The notes: generated by a model not told the origin, from the sequence alone. DNA of 64,000 nt from Riptortus pedestris (GCA_019009955.1 CM032228.1:259066001-259130000), one strand, 5' to 3'; numbered from the stretch's first letter, positions 48,179-59,958 are shown. Numbers and translations: made by a program.

Positions 48179-49028
48179 ATGTAAAATTATCTGCTGTAGC
48201 ACTTAATGCGCTTGTCCGATTCCGAAAAGAGCTGTAAGGTTGACAGGTAAGGATTTAGTGGTCAGTGTTGATGGTTGAGGACAATAGGAACTATGGATAG
48301 GGAAGGCCTTGGATTAAGGATGTAGGGGGCCTACACCTGGGCTATTGTGACAGCCTTAACACGGCCATATTGTGACAACCCTATCCTCCGCACGGCCTTC
48401 CTTCAAACAGCCCTTAACGACTCCCTTAGCGACCATTCGCCAGCTGTCAGTCTTGATAGAGGTTCTTCTTTCCACTCAATTCAACAATCGCTTCAGGTAC
48501 AGTCATCTCTATTTCCCCTTCCCTTATCTAATTTCTTTCTTTTTTTTCTTTTTTTTTTTTTTTTACAATTACCCAAAAGTTAGGTGTTCCTACTCTTTGA
48601 TTTTTTATTTTTTTCCCAAGTGTTACTTCTTAGTAGCTAGAGAAACAATGATGCCGTCAAATGGAAGCTAAAATTTAACAAATAATTGGAAACCGATAGT
48701 TCCATTCAGGGGGAATAATGAACATGAAACAAGGAAGGTACGAAGTAGAAATGGCACAGGCGACGCCCTCCATCAGTTTAGGTTAGGACGATAATAAGAT
48801 ATGATAAAGCTAAATGTTTAGTTGTAGTATTGGAACAAACTATGAAAAAATATAAATTAATATAAAAATAAAATAATAGTGAGCATCATTAGTGGTTGTT
48901 GAGCTGAACATGATGGAATACCATTTGCTAAGCAAGTCTTCCAAAGTAATATGCTATTTTAAATATCTTTATATAATGTATCACTGATCATTCATTACTG
49001 CATTTTATAATGGATCATGTGGGTTTTA
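48179..49028. other. Unique DNA; weak exon-like block 48357-48496
   Basis: 48357-48496 is GC-richer, open in one frame (DSLSDHSPAVSLDRGSSFHS within it), preceded by TATTGTGACAG and followed by CTTCAG|GTACAG. A T-run follows (48541-48564). The splice signals are mediocre and the protein is not recognised, so I do not call it an exon. Confidence 0.25.
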
Positions 49029-49260
49029 GCAGAGTTTCTTTAAGTGAAATATATTTTTGATGTTCCACTCATGAATCGATTATCGGATAAAATATTCAAA
49101 TGTCCACCCTACCTAAGAAATGACGAAAATTAGGACTATCCAATATTTTATACATTCAATTTGTAACACTCTAGTGATTATAATTTGTCGCTTGATTGTT
49201 ATATTTCCGAAAATAAAGTTTAAGTTCTCTTGAATGGCTAAAATGGGGCTAGGAAAAGGA
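49029..49260 (+). mobile_element. P-family copy, strongly diverged
   Basis: AGCAGAGTTTCTTTAAGTGA, ACTCATGAATCGATTAT, CAAATGTCCACCCTACC and ATGACGAAAATTAGG follow the P order. It ends where the family's G-rich box would be, and there the next array begins. Confidence 0.55.
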
Positions 49261-49838
49261 CGAGGGGGGGGGTAATAGAAGGAAGAGGGGGTAATAGTAG
49301 GAAGAGGGGGAAATAGAAGGAGGAGGGGGTAATAGAAGGAGGAGGGGGTAATAGAAGGAGGAGGGGGGTAATAGAAGGAGGAGGGGGTAATAGTAGGAAG
49401 AGGGGGGTAATAGAAGGAGGAGGGGGGTAATAGAAGGAGGAGGGGGTAATAGAAGGAAGAGGGGGTAATAGAAGGAGGAGGGGGTAATAGAAGGAGGAGG
49501 GGGGTAATAGCAGGAAGAGGGGGTAATAGCAGGAGGAGGGGGGTAATAGTAGAAAGAGGGGGGTAATAGCAGGAAGAGGGGGTAATAGCAGGAGGAGGGG
49601 GGTAATAGTAGGAAGAGGGGGTAATAGAAGGAGGAGGGGGGGTAATAGTAGAAAGAGGGGGGTAATAGTAGGAAGAGGGGGGCAATAGAAGGAGGAGGGG
49701 GTAATAGAAGGAGGAGGGGGTAATAGCAGGAAGAGGGGGTAATAGAAGGAGGAGGGGGTAATAGCAGGAAGAGGGGGTAATAGAAGGAGGAGGGGGTAAT
49801 AGCAGGAAGAGGGGGTAATAGAAGGAGGAGGGGGGTAA
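49261..49838. repeat. 18-20-bp G-rich minisatellite, ~30 copies
   Basis: Units of GGAGGAGGGGGTAATAGAA with AAG/GAG and A/T/C variants and G-runs of 5-8. The strand is nearly all purine, so it has high quadruplex and triplex potential. It starts at the G-rich box of a P copy. The 190-codon Pro/Tyr-rich frame on the minus strand is a by-product. Confidence 0.97.
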
Positions 49839-49893
49839 AAACCCCCCTCCTCCTATTACCCCCCTCCTACTATTACCCCCTCCTCCTTCTATT
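49839..49893. repeat. Inverted segment of the G-rich array
   Basis: After TAAAAAC the sequence turns to CCCCCTCCTCCTATTACCC, the reverse complement of the preceding units, for about 55 bp. Together they make a near-perfect palindrome. Confidence 0.95.
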
Positions 49894-49904
49894 AACTAGA
49901 TATA

Positions 49905-50517
49905 AGCTAGATATTTGAGGTTTTATTTTATTTTTCCTCTAGCTCTAATACTGAGCTAGATATTTGAGGTTTTATTTTATTTTTCCTCTAGCTCTAATAC
50001 TGAGCTAGATATTTGAGGTTTTATTTTATTTTTTCTCTAGCTCTAATACTGAGCTAGACATTTGAGGTTTTATTTTATTTTTCCTCTAGCTCTAATACTG
50101 AGCTAGACATTTGAGGTTTTATTTTATTTTTCCTCTAGCTCTAATACTGAGCTAGACATTTGAGGTTTTATTTTATTTTTTCTCTAGCTCTAATACTGAG
50201 CTAGATATTTGAGGTTTTATTTTATTTTTCCTCTAGCTCTAATACTGAGCTAGACATTTGAGGTTTTATTTTATTTTTTCTCTAGCTCTAATACTGAGCT
50301 AGACATTTGAGGTTTTATTTTATTTTTTCTCTAGCTCTAATACTGAGCTAGATATTTGAGGTTTTATTTTATTTTTCCTCTAGCTCTAATACTGAGCTAG
50401 ACATTTGAGGTTTTATTTTATTTTTTCTCTAGCTCTAATACTGAGCTAGACATTTGAGGTTTTATTTTATTTTTTCTCTAGCTCTAATACTGAGCTAGAC
50501 ATTTGAGGTTTTATTTT
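49905..50517. repeat. 49-bp minisatellite, ~12.5 copies
   Basis: Each unit begins GAGCTAGA and has TCTAGCTC about 30 bases later, an 8-bp inverted repeat. TTTTATTTTATTTTT lies between. Variants: GATATTT/GACATTT and TTTCCTC/TTTTCTC. Confidence 0.97.
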
Positions 50518-51640
50518 GAGTGAAGTTCCACTCGTGTCGATTGATATAAATATGCCAATATATCAGAGAACGTTTCATTTCATCCGACTCATTGCTTTCA
50601 AGAGATAAAGTGAGTTATAGTTTAGAGAAGGACCAAAATCAAAAATTAAAAACCCCTCCGTTATTATTAATTAGATCGAAAAAGTTATGTAACCATGTAT
50701 CTTATTGCAAATTTAATTTTTCCAAAACTGGTTTTCTCGTAGAAGAATATATGGCAAGATATTGGCAATGTTGTGTATTGGCCATTCCTGCTAATTGGAT
50801 ATAGAATGGGAGCAGCTGATGCAGTAAATAAGACATGTTATTGGTTAAATGGTTTGAGGTAGTCGCTGGGAAATCTGCTTGGGTTACGCAACCCCTCCAG
50901 AAATGCTATATCTGACCATAAATAGGGGCTTACCTCTTATTATTTAAATGTGCTGCAATTGACATTTTCTATTGGAACCATGTACAAATATCTGTAGATT
51001 ATAGAGATGGAGTTAGGGAAATTATATTTGAGATGAAATATATTTCTAAAAGATGGTGCCGTGAATAAGGCTAAATAGTGAATGAATACTTGCCAATTAG
51101 ATATTTCCCTTTATTTTTTAGTAGTAAATAAAAATATTTCTTAATTATGTAATGATTTAAATTGGAGAGGTCTCATTAGTTTGGAAAGGTTAACTAATTA
51201 TTCTCTAATATAACCCAATGTACAAATGGTCATTCTGCTGTTAATGTTCAAACAAATTATCTCATTCAATATCAGACATGTCCTGAATGAGCAAATTGAA
51301 TGTATATTTGAGTTGAAAAGTTGAATACTAACTAATGAATGTTCCTTTTGAGAGAAAGCTTGGGCCGATTCAAGCCAGTCTTCCCACCTTTCCCCATTCA
51401 CTTTTTAATTAATTTATTCACTCTCCCCCGAAATTGTTGAAAGGCTAATAAGAAAACCCGACATGAAAGGCCCTTTATGCATATTAATATAATAACTGAA
51501 AATAATGAAATAACACCATTCTCAACACTTTTCTTTGTGGCTTTCTTTTGAAATGTTTTATTTATAAATTTTGAGGACAAGAAAAATAGCATTTTCTATA
51601 ATAAATAAAAGAGAAATAGGCATGAGAGATATTGTCATTA

Positions 51641-51676
<36 letters not shown>

Positions 51677-51948
51677 CTTAGAGGGTTTGAAAATAACTAA
51701 TGAGTACTATAGGTTGAACTGAAAGAAGGAAAAGACAGAAAGCGAAGGGCTGCGTAGGGCAGACTTGCAACCGCTCGAGTGGAATATTGCTGACATCTCC
51801 GGGAAATATTTACTATTCGCCTCTTAGTCATTACTCGAACTAAACAAGATTTGAAACGTAAGCTGGTTATAAAATGTTATGCAATGCACTTCTTGTATGA
51901 GAATTCTACTAGAAGGAGTTGGTGATTATTCAATGCTTAATGCTCCAA
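50518..51948. other. Unique DNA; poly-T at 51645-51672
   Basis: Small open frames (50592-50804, 51198-51401, 51398-51592) have no recognisable domain. TGGGAAATCTGCTTGGGTTA at 50868-50887 resembles the P-family 3' end. Confidence 0.4.
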
Positions 51949-52460
51949 GAAGTCTGATCATTTTGGAGCTAGAGAGTCTTTGAAGGACCTTCGTTCAGCT
52001 GTGGAAGTAAACCCAGAAGCCGCAACGGCCTAAGCCTTTCTCCATACACCATCGCTATCTTTATCGACATCGCAGCTGTCCAAGAGCTGGAGCTGCCCAG
52101 TAACATCCATGCCCTCATCAGCAGCTTTCTGCAAAACAGGACGGCCTACCTTAGAGATGGTGGAGGACCAGAGGCAGAGGTGGAAGTGAGTAAAGGATGC
52201 CCGCAAGGCTCAGTGTTAGCAACTCCTCTGTGTATAATTAAAATAGACGGACTACTAAGAATGTTGGCGGCCCAAGGTTTGAGAGTAGTCGCATATATCG
52301 ATGACGTTGCCATCACAAGCATCGCAGAACAAGGAAATGAGGATGACAAGAGACTGGCTGAAAGAGGCTAGATTATCGATAGCTGGATGGGGGCCGTTAT
52401 TAAAAAAAGGGCTTATCGCAGCACTGAACAAGGTCCAGCGCTGAGCCATCTGATAAGGAT
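51949..52460 (+). pseudogene. Non-LTR retrotransposon reverse transcriptase relic
   Basis: A decayed piece of a LINE reverse transcriptase. One frame has SDHFGARESLKDLRSAVEV, resembling the RT block with GFRxGRS. The next frame (52027-52371) runs AIFIDIAAVQELELP, then ALISSFLQNRTAYLRDGG, then SKGCPQGSVLATPL, the RT-4 motif. It ends with LRVVAYIDDVAITS, the catalytic YxDD box, before a stop. About 60 bases on, LIAALNKVQR resembles a motif that normally lies well downstream, so an internal deletion is likely. Frameshifts, stops and missing endonuclease and N-terminal regions make it non-functional. R1/Jockey/I-like clades fit best by motif style; the exact clade is uncertain. Confidence 0.88.
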
Positions 52461-53321
52461 CACCAACATATGTCTGATTACTGACTCAACTATGTTGGGT
52501 GTTTCATCAATAATGATATCGCCATAGACGAGACGATCTCTCTTTATTAATACCGTAGCCGATATTTAGCCATTTCAGGTAAAAATAAAAATGGTAGCTT
52601 TTAACAGCTAACCTTGGGAAGGTCACCTCCTTTCTATTCCTAATACCTCAGCTGTAATGAATCGACTCAAGCAATTTCATATGGACGATCTTATGGAACA
52701 TTTAATTTTCTACAAATGTCGTTCCATCTGTTGCGATTTTCCAATCTATTTTAAGGGACTTTTCAGTTGAAGAGAAGTAGAAAATAGTTGGTGAATTGAG
52801 ATGATCAGTAAGTGGAAAATCTGCTTAGTTTACACAGCCATTTACTTTTTTTGGACTCATTGGCAGTCATTGATGTGGAATGATTGATGATAATGTGGAG
52901 AAATGTGATAGGGGTTTGGCCAATATTCGATATCGGCAGAGCTCCCTTCGGTTTTTGCCCCTATTTACCCTCATATTATTGTTTGGACTGAAATGTAGGT
53001 TCGGTCTGAGGGCTATTTCCTCGCTGAGATTGATTAAGGAGTGTCGGGTTTTAGGGAAAGAGAGGCTAGGTGGCATTGTGTTGCTAGCTAACTGCCAGCC
53101 AACGCTGAGCAGTCTCCGGTTACAGCGCCACCACCTGCCCAGCCCTCACACGCCCTTTATAGAACCACTCATTCAAGGTGAATATTTTGACCGACTATAA
53201 AATGGCAAAAAAAAACTACGTAATTTATTCATTGTTTACTGGCAGTTTATTGTCCTGAGACTTCAGTAAAATTCAGAATGGACACTTGGTAGGAGTATGC
53301 TACCGTAGGCCGCTCATTCTC
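52461..53321. other. Unique DNA
   Basis: The open frame 52880-53200 (106 codons) has no recognised domain and its antisense is also open, so it is probably chance. GGAAAATCTGCTTAGTTTAC at 52813-52832 is another isolated copy of the P 3' end. Confidence 0.35.
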
Positions 53322-54101
53322 AAAAGTCCGTCACGCAGGGGCTGCGTAAACTAAGCAGATTTCCCACGTGAATTTTAATAACAGATAAACCAACCTACTG
53401 CGATCCACAACACCACCGTGAATATTAGGTGAATAAATACAAACGGTAATAACAAATCCTTCCCCTCCCGTCGGAAAGCGTTTCAAATGTAAAAAAACAG
53501 GTCTGCCAACGGCTTTCTGTTAGCGTTTTCTTTCTGACACCGGAAAAAAAAAAAAAAAAAAAACAATATCAGAATATAACATACTAATTTAATTGAAAAC
53601 TATGTATTATATCTAGTACTGTAATTAATAATGATCGGATAAATTTTATCGCAATCAATAAAGTTTGAGTAGTCCAAGAATTTAAGGAGGGGGGGGGGTC
53701 ACACGAACATATTTGCATATATCTCGATATTTAATCTTTGAATAATGTGATTTATTATATAACAGAGTAATGTTTATGTAACACGAGTAGAAGTGGAGGT
53801 TTATTGGTCTGAGAACTGGAAAATGCAAATCTCTCGGTTAATATTCAAGATAGAGAATAAACGTATGTAACAACATTTATAGTAAATTTAATTTGCAATA
53901 AAATTTATTCTATATACTTTTTCGATCCGACTTATAGCAACGGAGATATTTCGAATTTTCAAAATTCTCCCCTCTAAACCCCCCCCTCCCACTGGTCCGA
54001 TATCAGCCGATAACGAACTTGATCTTTCTTTTTTGTAAAAACGACTAAATATCGAGTTTGGTAACGATCAAACAAAAATTGCGACCGTTAGAGCGGTAAC
54101 A

Positions 54102-54103
<2 letters not shown>
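53322..54103 (-). mobile_element. P-family copy, 5' part missing
   Basis: On the minus strand the 3' inverted repeat GGGAAATCTGCT is at 53365-53354, with the outside hairpin and GACGGACTTTT to 53322. The body includes the G-run (53687-53698), the matching C-rich box (53977-53993) and the CGGTCGCAATTTTTG block rc. It stops at the microsatellite 54103-54169 and lacks the 5' palindrome. Confidence 0.6.

Positions 54104-54169
<66 letters not shown>
54103..54169. repeat. (CA)n then (TA)n microsatellite
   Basis: About 18 CA and 14 TA units at the internal P site that holds (TA)n in other copies. Confidence 0.95.
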
Positions 54170-54172
<3 letters not shown>

Positions 54173-54284
54173 CATGGGAAAAACATGGATGTTCTAGATT
54201 TAACAACGTTTAAGGATTGGCCTTGTGATTTGTTGTGTTATTTATTGTGATTTATATAATAAGCACAATTGTTCATTTCCGCTA

Positions 54285-54880
54285 TAGGTTTTATCGTACA
54301 TCTCGTTTATTATTCGGCATAACAAAAAAAGTGTATATAACAAACTCTAAATAACAAAGTAAACAACTTTTGTCATGTTCATATTTGCCGAAAAACCAAT
54401 AGGAAACGAAATATCACTATTTTTAAATTCAGGCCTCCCTTACAACCCCCACTCCTGCTCGTCCCTAGAAATGTTGGTATGACTTATTATAATGAAGGCG
54501 TTAGTGTAAATACACAGACCGAGTTTTATTTAGTTCGGTTGAGTCTTTTGTGCCAAATAATATTTTTGAATCCCGCTATAATTTTTAGCGTATAACGCAT
54601 TTAGACTTCGGTATACGACGAAAGTGTATATAACAAAAGTTACTCTAAATAACATAATAAACAACGTTTGTTTTGTGCATATTCGCCAAAAAACCAATAG
54701 GAAACAAATTATCGCTATTTTTAATTTCAGGCCTACCCCTATAACCCCCACTCCTGTTCGTCTCAGAGAAAATTAATATAGCTTATGTTCGTCTCCTGGC
54801 TCTAAGCTACCTCCTCACCTATTTTCAACCATATCGGTAAAGCCGTTCTTGAGTTATAAATAGTGTAACTAACACGACTT

Positions 54881-54886
<6 letters not shown>
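54285..54886 (-). mobile_element. Helitron-like chimera: H2 modules plus another 5' end
   Basis: Two H2 modules read on the minus strand (AGGCCTGAA motifs near 54431 and 54730). Their outer side (54786-54886) is a different block: TATAAAAGAAAGTCGTGTTA, GTTACACTATTTATAACTC and AAGAACGGCTTTACC. That block has the layout of a Helitron 5' end. Confidence 0.5.
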
Positions 54887-54916
<30 letters not shown>

Positions 54917-55767
54917 TGTTTGTTTATTTGTTTGTTTGTTTGTTACCTTTTCACGCATAAACGGCTGAACCGAATTTTATGAATCTTGGTATGTATATTA
55001 CTACTAGCCCAACTTAGACTTTAGGCTATATTAATATTCTCTCAGACGAACAGGAGTGGGGGTTATAAGGAAGGCCTGAAATTAAAAAATAGCTATATTT
55101 CGTTTCCTATTGCTTTTTCAGCAAATATGCACATTACAAAAGTTGTTTATTTTTTTATTTAGAGTAACCTTTCCTATATGCACTTTTGCCGTATACGGAA
55201 GCATAAATGAGTTATACGCCATAAACTATAGCGGGAGTCCACAATTTTATTTGGCACTAAAGACTCAACAGAATTAAACCAAACTCGGTATGTGAATTAG
55301 TAGTAATGCCTTCATTATAATATGCCATACTAACATTTCTAGGGACGGGCAGGAGTGGGGGTTATAAGGAGGAGGCCTGAAATTAAAAATAGTGATTTTT
55401 CGTTTCCTATTGGGGTTTCGGCATAAGTGCACATTACAAAAATTGTTTATTTTGTTATTTGGAGTAACTTTTGTCATATACACTTTCGTCGTATACCTAA
55501 GTAATAAATGAGTTATACGTTAAAAACTACTAATTCAAATCTATGCAGAATGCACAGGAAATGGGAAATATGACAATATGGAGGACAGTGAAGTCTTTCA
55601 TAAAAAATAATTGTATTATAAACAAAACCACAGAAACGACGGGTTTTTACTCTAAACACTGGGACGGGTATATGTCAATACATTGTTCAAAGTAAAGCCT
55701 TGCTAAAAATATACAATAACCATTCTGCCTCATATGAATTCCCGAGCGAAGCCGGGTATCTGAGCTA

Positions 55768-55768
<1 letters not shown>
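54887..55768 (+). mobile_element. H2 copy E1, 5'-truncated
   Basis: It begins directly with (GTTT)n, lacking the CGCGAAATTTCACG block. It then has ACGGCTGAACCGAATTTTAT and two modules (55049 and 55352), and ends GAATTCCCGAGCGAAGCCGG, TATCTGAG, CTAG (55765-55768) before T. It lies head-to-head with the minus-strand chimera at 54285-54886. Confidence 0.7.

Positions 55769-55815
<47 letters not shown>
55769..55815. repeat. (TA)n microsatellite between E1 and H1
   Basis: About 23 TA units directly after the E1 end. Confidence 0.95.
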
Positions 55816-55821
<6 letters not shown>

Positions 55822-56459
55822 CTAGCTGACCCAGCAAACGTTGTTTTGCCTTGTAAATTATTTCTAGTTTCTAGATAAATTCTAGTGTAGACACAAAGTA
55901 ACTTACTTATTATAAGTGTGTAAGTATGTGGTATATGCGTGATGAAATAGGGCATGGAGCGCTATCAACGATAAGGGAATATAAAAATAACAAACGCCAA
56001 ACAATATTATTTTTAAGTTATTATAGTTTAAAAATATTATGTTATTATTGTTATTTTATTTTCATAAAAAAATGTTTAGATTTGCCATAAGCTAAGGGAA
56101 ATTTTAATCGAAGTACAGTTAAAAACACTATAATTGATCAGTATCGAGCGGGATGATAATGATTAAATTACTAAAATGGCTATAAAAAAAATAGGGGTTG
56201 GTGATAAAAAAGTAAAAATTTAGGGTTGTATGTATTTATTAATGCCTCATTATAAAAAAATAAAAACAAAAAATTTCGTCCAAAAATTAAAAAAAAATGT
56301 TAAGAGTGAACAACCCTTATCAATTAGGGGTATGAAAAATAGATAGTAGCCGATTCTCAGACCCACTGAATATGCATATAAAATGTGGTAAAAATCGGAA
56401 CGGCCGTTTCGGAGGAGTACGCTAACTAACACTGTGACATGGAAATTTTATATATTAGA
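55822..56459 (-). mobile_element. Helitron family H1, non-autonomous copy
   Basis: On the minus strand it starts TCTAATATATAAAATTTCC (56459) and ends GTTTGCTGGGTCAGCTAG (55822) before T. It shares both sides of the helicase remnant at 18945-19884 but lacks the coding part. The join is near 56090, exactly where the GGGAAATTTTAATCGAAG segment begins. At 638 bp it is an internal-deletion derivative. Confidence 0.8.
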
Positions 56460-56493
<34 letters not shown>

Positions 56494-56512
56494 ATATGTA
56501 TATCTCTATATA
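56460..56512. repeat. TA-rich spacer between H1 and E2
   Basis: Impure TA repeats. Confidence 0.85.
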
Positions 56513-57848
56513 TCTATATATATATAAAATTGTACCTCTGTCTGTACATTGATTTTTTTCGCGAAATTTCACGATAACTTTTCGTTTCACATGTCATAGA
56601 CACCATAACTGCATTTTGTTTCTTTGGTGTCTGTTTGTTTGTTTGTTTGTTTATTTGTTTGTTTGTTTATTTGTTTGTTTGTTTGTTTGTTACCTTTTCA
56701 CGCATAAACGGCTGAACCGAATTTTATGAAACTTGGTATGTATATTACTACTAACCCAACTTAGACTTTAGGCTATATTAATATCCTCTGAGACGAGTAG
56801 GGAGTGGGGGTTATAAGGAAAGCCTGAAACTAAAAATAGCGATATTTCGTTTTCCTATTGGATTTTTGGCCAATATGAAAAGAACAAAAGTTGTTTATTT
56901 TGTTATTTAGAGTAACTTTTGTTATATACACTTTTTTCGTATACCGAAAGTATAAACGAGATATATGCTAAAACCTATAGCGGAAGTGAACAATTTTATT
57001 TGACACAAAAGACTCAACCGAACTAAATAATACTCGGTATGTGTGTTAGCACTCACACCTTTATTATAATAAGCAATACTAACATTTCTAGGGACGGGAC
57101 AGGAGTGGGGGTTATAAGTGAAGCCTGAAATTAAAAAATAGCGATATTTCGTTTCCTATTGGTTTTTTTTTTCGGCAAATATGAACATAACAAAAGTTGT
57201 GTTTATTTTGTTACTTAGAGTAACTTTTGTTATATACACTTTTTTCGTATACTGAATAATAACGAGATATACGATAAAACCTATAGCGGAAGTGAAAATT
57301 TTATTTGGGACAAAAGACCCAAACCGAAATAAATAAAAACTCGGTATGTGTATTAGCACTAACGCTTTCATTATAATAAGTCATTACCAACATTTCTAGG
57401 GACGGGCAGGAGTGGGGGTTGTAAGGGAGGCCTGAAATTAAAAATAGTGATTATTTCGTTTCCTATTGGGGTTTCGGAAAATATGCACATAATAAAAGTT
57501 GTTTATTTTGTTTTTAGAGTAGTTTACTCAACAATTCTTTTCAATATGAACTACCAGGTACCCTCACCTGGAAAAAATTATTCAAATTATAATATTTTGT
57601 CCTTAATAATTTAAAATCTATGCATAAAGCACAGGAAACGGGAAATATGACAATATGGAGGACAGTGGAATTTTACATTAAAAAATTAATTTTATTATTA
57701 ACTAATCCACAGAAACGATGGGTATTAACCCTGAACACTGGGACGGGAAAATATCAAAATATTGTGCAAAGTAAAAGCCTTGCCAAAAAAATAACTTCAC
57801 CATTCAGCCTCAAATTAATTCCCGGGCGAAGCCGGGTATCTGAGCTAG
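56513..57848 (+). mobile_element. H2 copy E2, both ends
   Basis: Starts TCTATATATATATAAAATTG after an A, then TGTACCTCTGTCTGTAC, TTTCGCGAAATTTCACGATA, (GTTT)n and ACGGCTGAACCGAATTTTAT. Three modules follow (56801, 57102 and 57408; spacing 301-307 bp), then CCCGGGCGAAGCCGGG, TATCTGAG, CTAG at 57845-57848. No coding capacity. Confidence 0.75.
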
Positions 57849-59902
57849 TATATATATAAAATTGTAACCTCTGTCCTCTACATTTGATTTTTTTCGCGAA
57901 AATTTCACGATAACTTTTCGTTTCACATGTCATAGACACCATAACTGCATTTTGTTTCTTTGGTGTGTCTGTTTGTTTGTTTGTTTGTTTGTTTGTTTAT
58001 TTGTTTGTTTGTTTGTTTACCTTTTCACGCATAAACGGCTGAACCGAATTTTATGAAACTTGGTATGTATATTACTACTAACCCAACTTAGACTTTTAGG
58101 CTATATTAAAATTCTCTGAGATGAACAGGAGTGTGGGTTGTAAGGGAAGCCAGAAATTAAAAAAAAGCGATATTTCGTTTCCAATTTGTTTTTCGGCAAA
58201 TATGAACATACAAAAGTTGTTTACTTTGTTATTTAGAGTAAATTTTGTTATATACACTTTTTTCGTATACCGAATTATAAACGAGATATACGCTAAAACC
58301 TATAGCGGAAGTGAACAATTTTATTTGGGACAAAAGATCCCACCGAAATAAATAAAACTGGGCATATGTAATAGCACTAACGCTTTCATTATAACAAGCC
58401 ATACCAACATTTCTAGGGACGGTCAAGAGTGGGGGTTATGAGGGATGCAGAAATTAAAATAGCGATATTTCGTTTCGGATTGGTTTCTTGGCAAATATGA
58501 ACATAACAAAAGTTGTTTATTTTGTTATTTAGAGTAACTTTTGTTATATACACTTTTCTTTTATAACAAAGTATAAACGAGATATACGCTAAAAAACTAA
58601 AGCGGGGGCAACTATTTTATTGGGCACTAGCGGTAGAACCGAACTTAACAACACTCGGTATGTAAATTAGCATTAATTCTTCCACGATTATAAGCTATAC
58701 TAAAAATTTTTAGGTTCCAAGGAGAATGGGGGTTATGCGGGAGGCCTGAAATAAAAATTCGCGATATTTCATCGTCTATTTGGTTTTTGGCAATTGTGAA
58801 CATAACATAAGTTGTTTACTTTTTTAATTAGTGTAAATTTTGTTTATAATTATTTTTTTTGTAAAATAAGGTATGAAGCATGTAATTTGCTTAGAAATAT
58901 TGATATGCTCAACAATACATTCCAATATGGACTACCCAGATATCTCATCTGGATAAGTTAATTCAAATCCATGTTAGAATTTTATCCTTAATAATTCAAA
59001 ACTATGTTATTTTTTAACGCCATTAACAGTTTGCACCAAATAAGGTATACTGCCCCCACGCTTCTCTAAGTGTATTAAATATATATTATTTAATTAAAAC
59101 GTGAAAAATATTTGAAACAGTTTTAGAATTGTGAAGATAATGTAATATGATTTTTTAATATATTTGATTGTATTAGAGGATAGCTATCCAAAATGGATTG
59201 CAGGTTGGCAGCACTGAGGCTATGTAAGTGTCGAGCTACTTCCTTTGTTCTATCAGTTCTGCCGCTTCCCTTCCGACCTCATATTGGTCTAAGTTTACAT
59301 GTTAATTGATGCTTATATGCAATGTATTATTATTCTCAGGAATGTGAATTTCTTTAATTATCATAAATAAATATTTAACTAGAATAAACGCTAGGGAGGT
59401 GCACTCAGGTATTTCTGGTATATTATTAACTCTGCTCCGTTAATGTATTATGATATACTTTACTGAAAACCAATATGAATACACAGTTTACAATCGAGAC
59501 TTATGAAAGAGTGTTTTAATAGAGGCTATGACGTACCTAAAACAGCTGTCACCATTGGACATTGTACCGCATGAAGGGAAAGGAACTTATTCATACATTG
59601 GTTTGGAAGATAGAATACATTCTAGGATTATGAATTATAAGGTCCATCACTTTATATAAAAAAAAAAACTACATACACGGAGGACGGGAAATATAAGAAT
59701 ATTGAGGACAATGAAGTCTTAAATAACAAATAATTTTATTATTAACAAATCCACAGTAACGACGGGTATAAATTCTAAACACTGGGACAGGGAAATAAAA
59801 AAATATTGTGGAAAGTAAAGCCTTGCCAAAAATATCTCACATATCTACATCTTCATTTAGCCTCAAATGAATTCCCGGGCGAAGCCGGGGGTACCTTCGC
59901 TA

Positions 59903-59903
<1 letters not shown>
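57849..59903 (+). mobile_element. H2 copy E3, joined head-to-tail to E2
   Basis: TATATATATAAAATTGTAACC follows the CTAG of E2 at once. Three modules (58130, 58424 and 58722) are followed by a long 3' half (GTAAAATAAGGTATGAAG near 58861 onward) that E2 lacks. It ends CCCGGGCGAAGCCGGG and CTAG at 59900-59903. At 2055 bp it is the longest H2 copy here. Confidence 0.75.

Positions 59904-59958
<55 letters not shown>

Noticed and set aside
48357..48496. Exon with a serine-rich peptide
   Set aside because: Only one weak acceptor and a mediocre donor, no recognisable protein, and a direct repeat of ATTGTGACA at its start.
49113..49685. Pro/Tyr/Ser-rich 190-codon frame on the minus strand
   Set aside because: Translation of the G-rich 19-bp array. 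The repeat length is not constant and many frames are open.
52880..53200. 106-codon open frame
   Set aside because: The antisense strand is also open, no domain is visible, and flanking DNA has the same composition.
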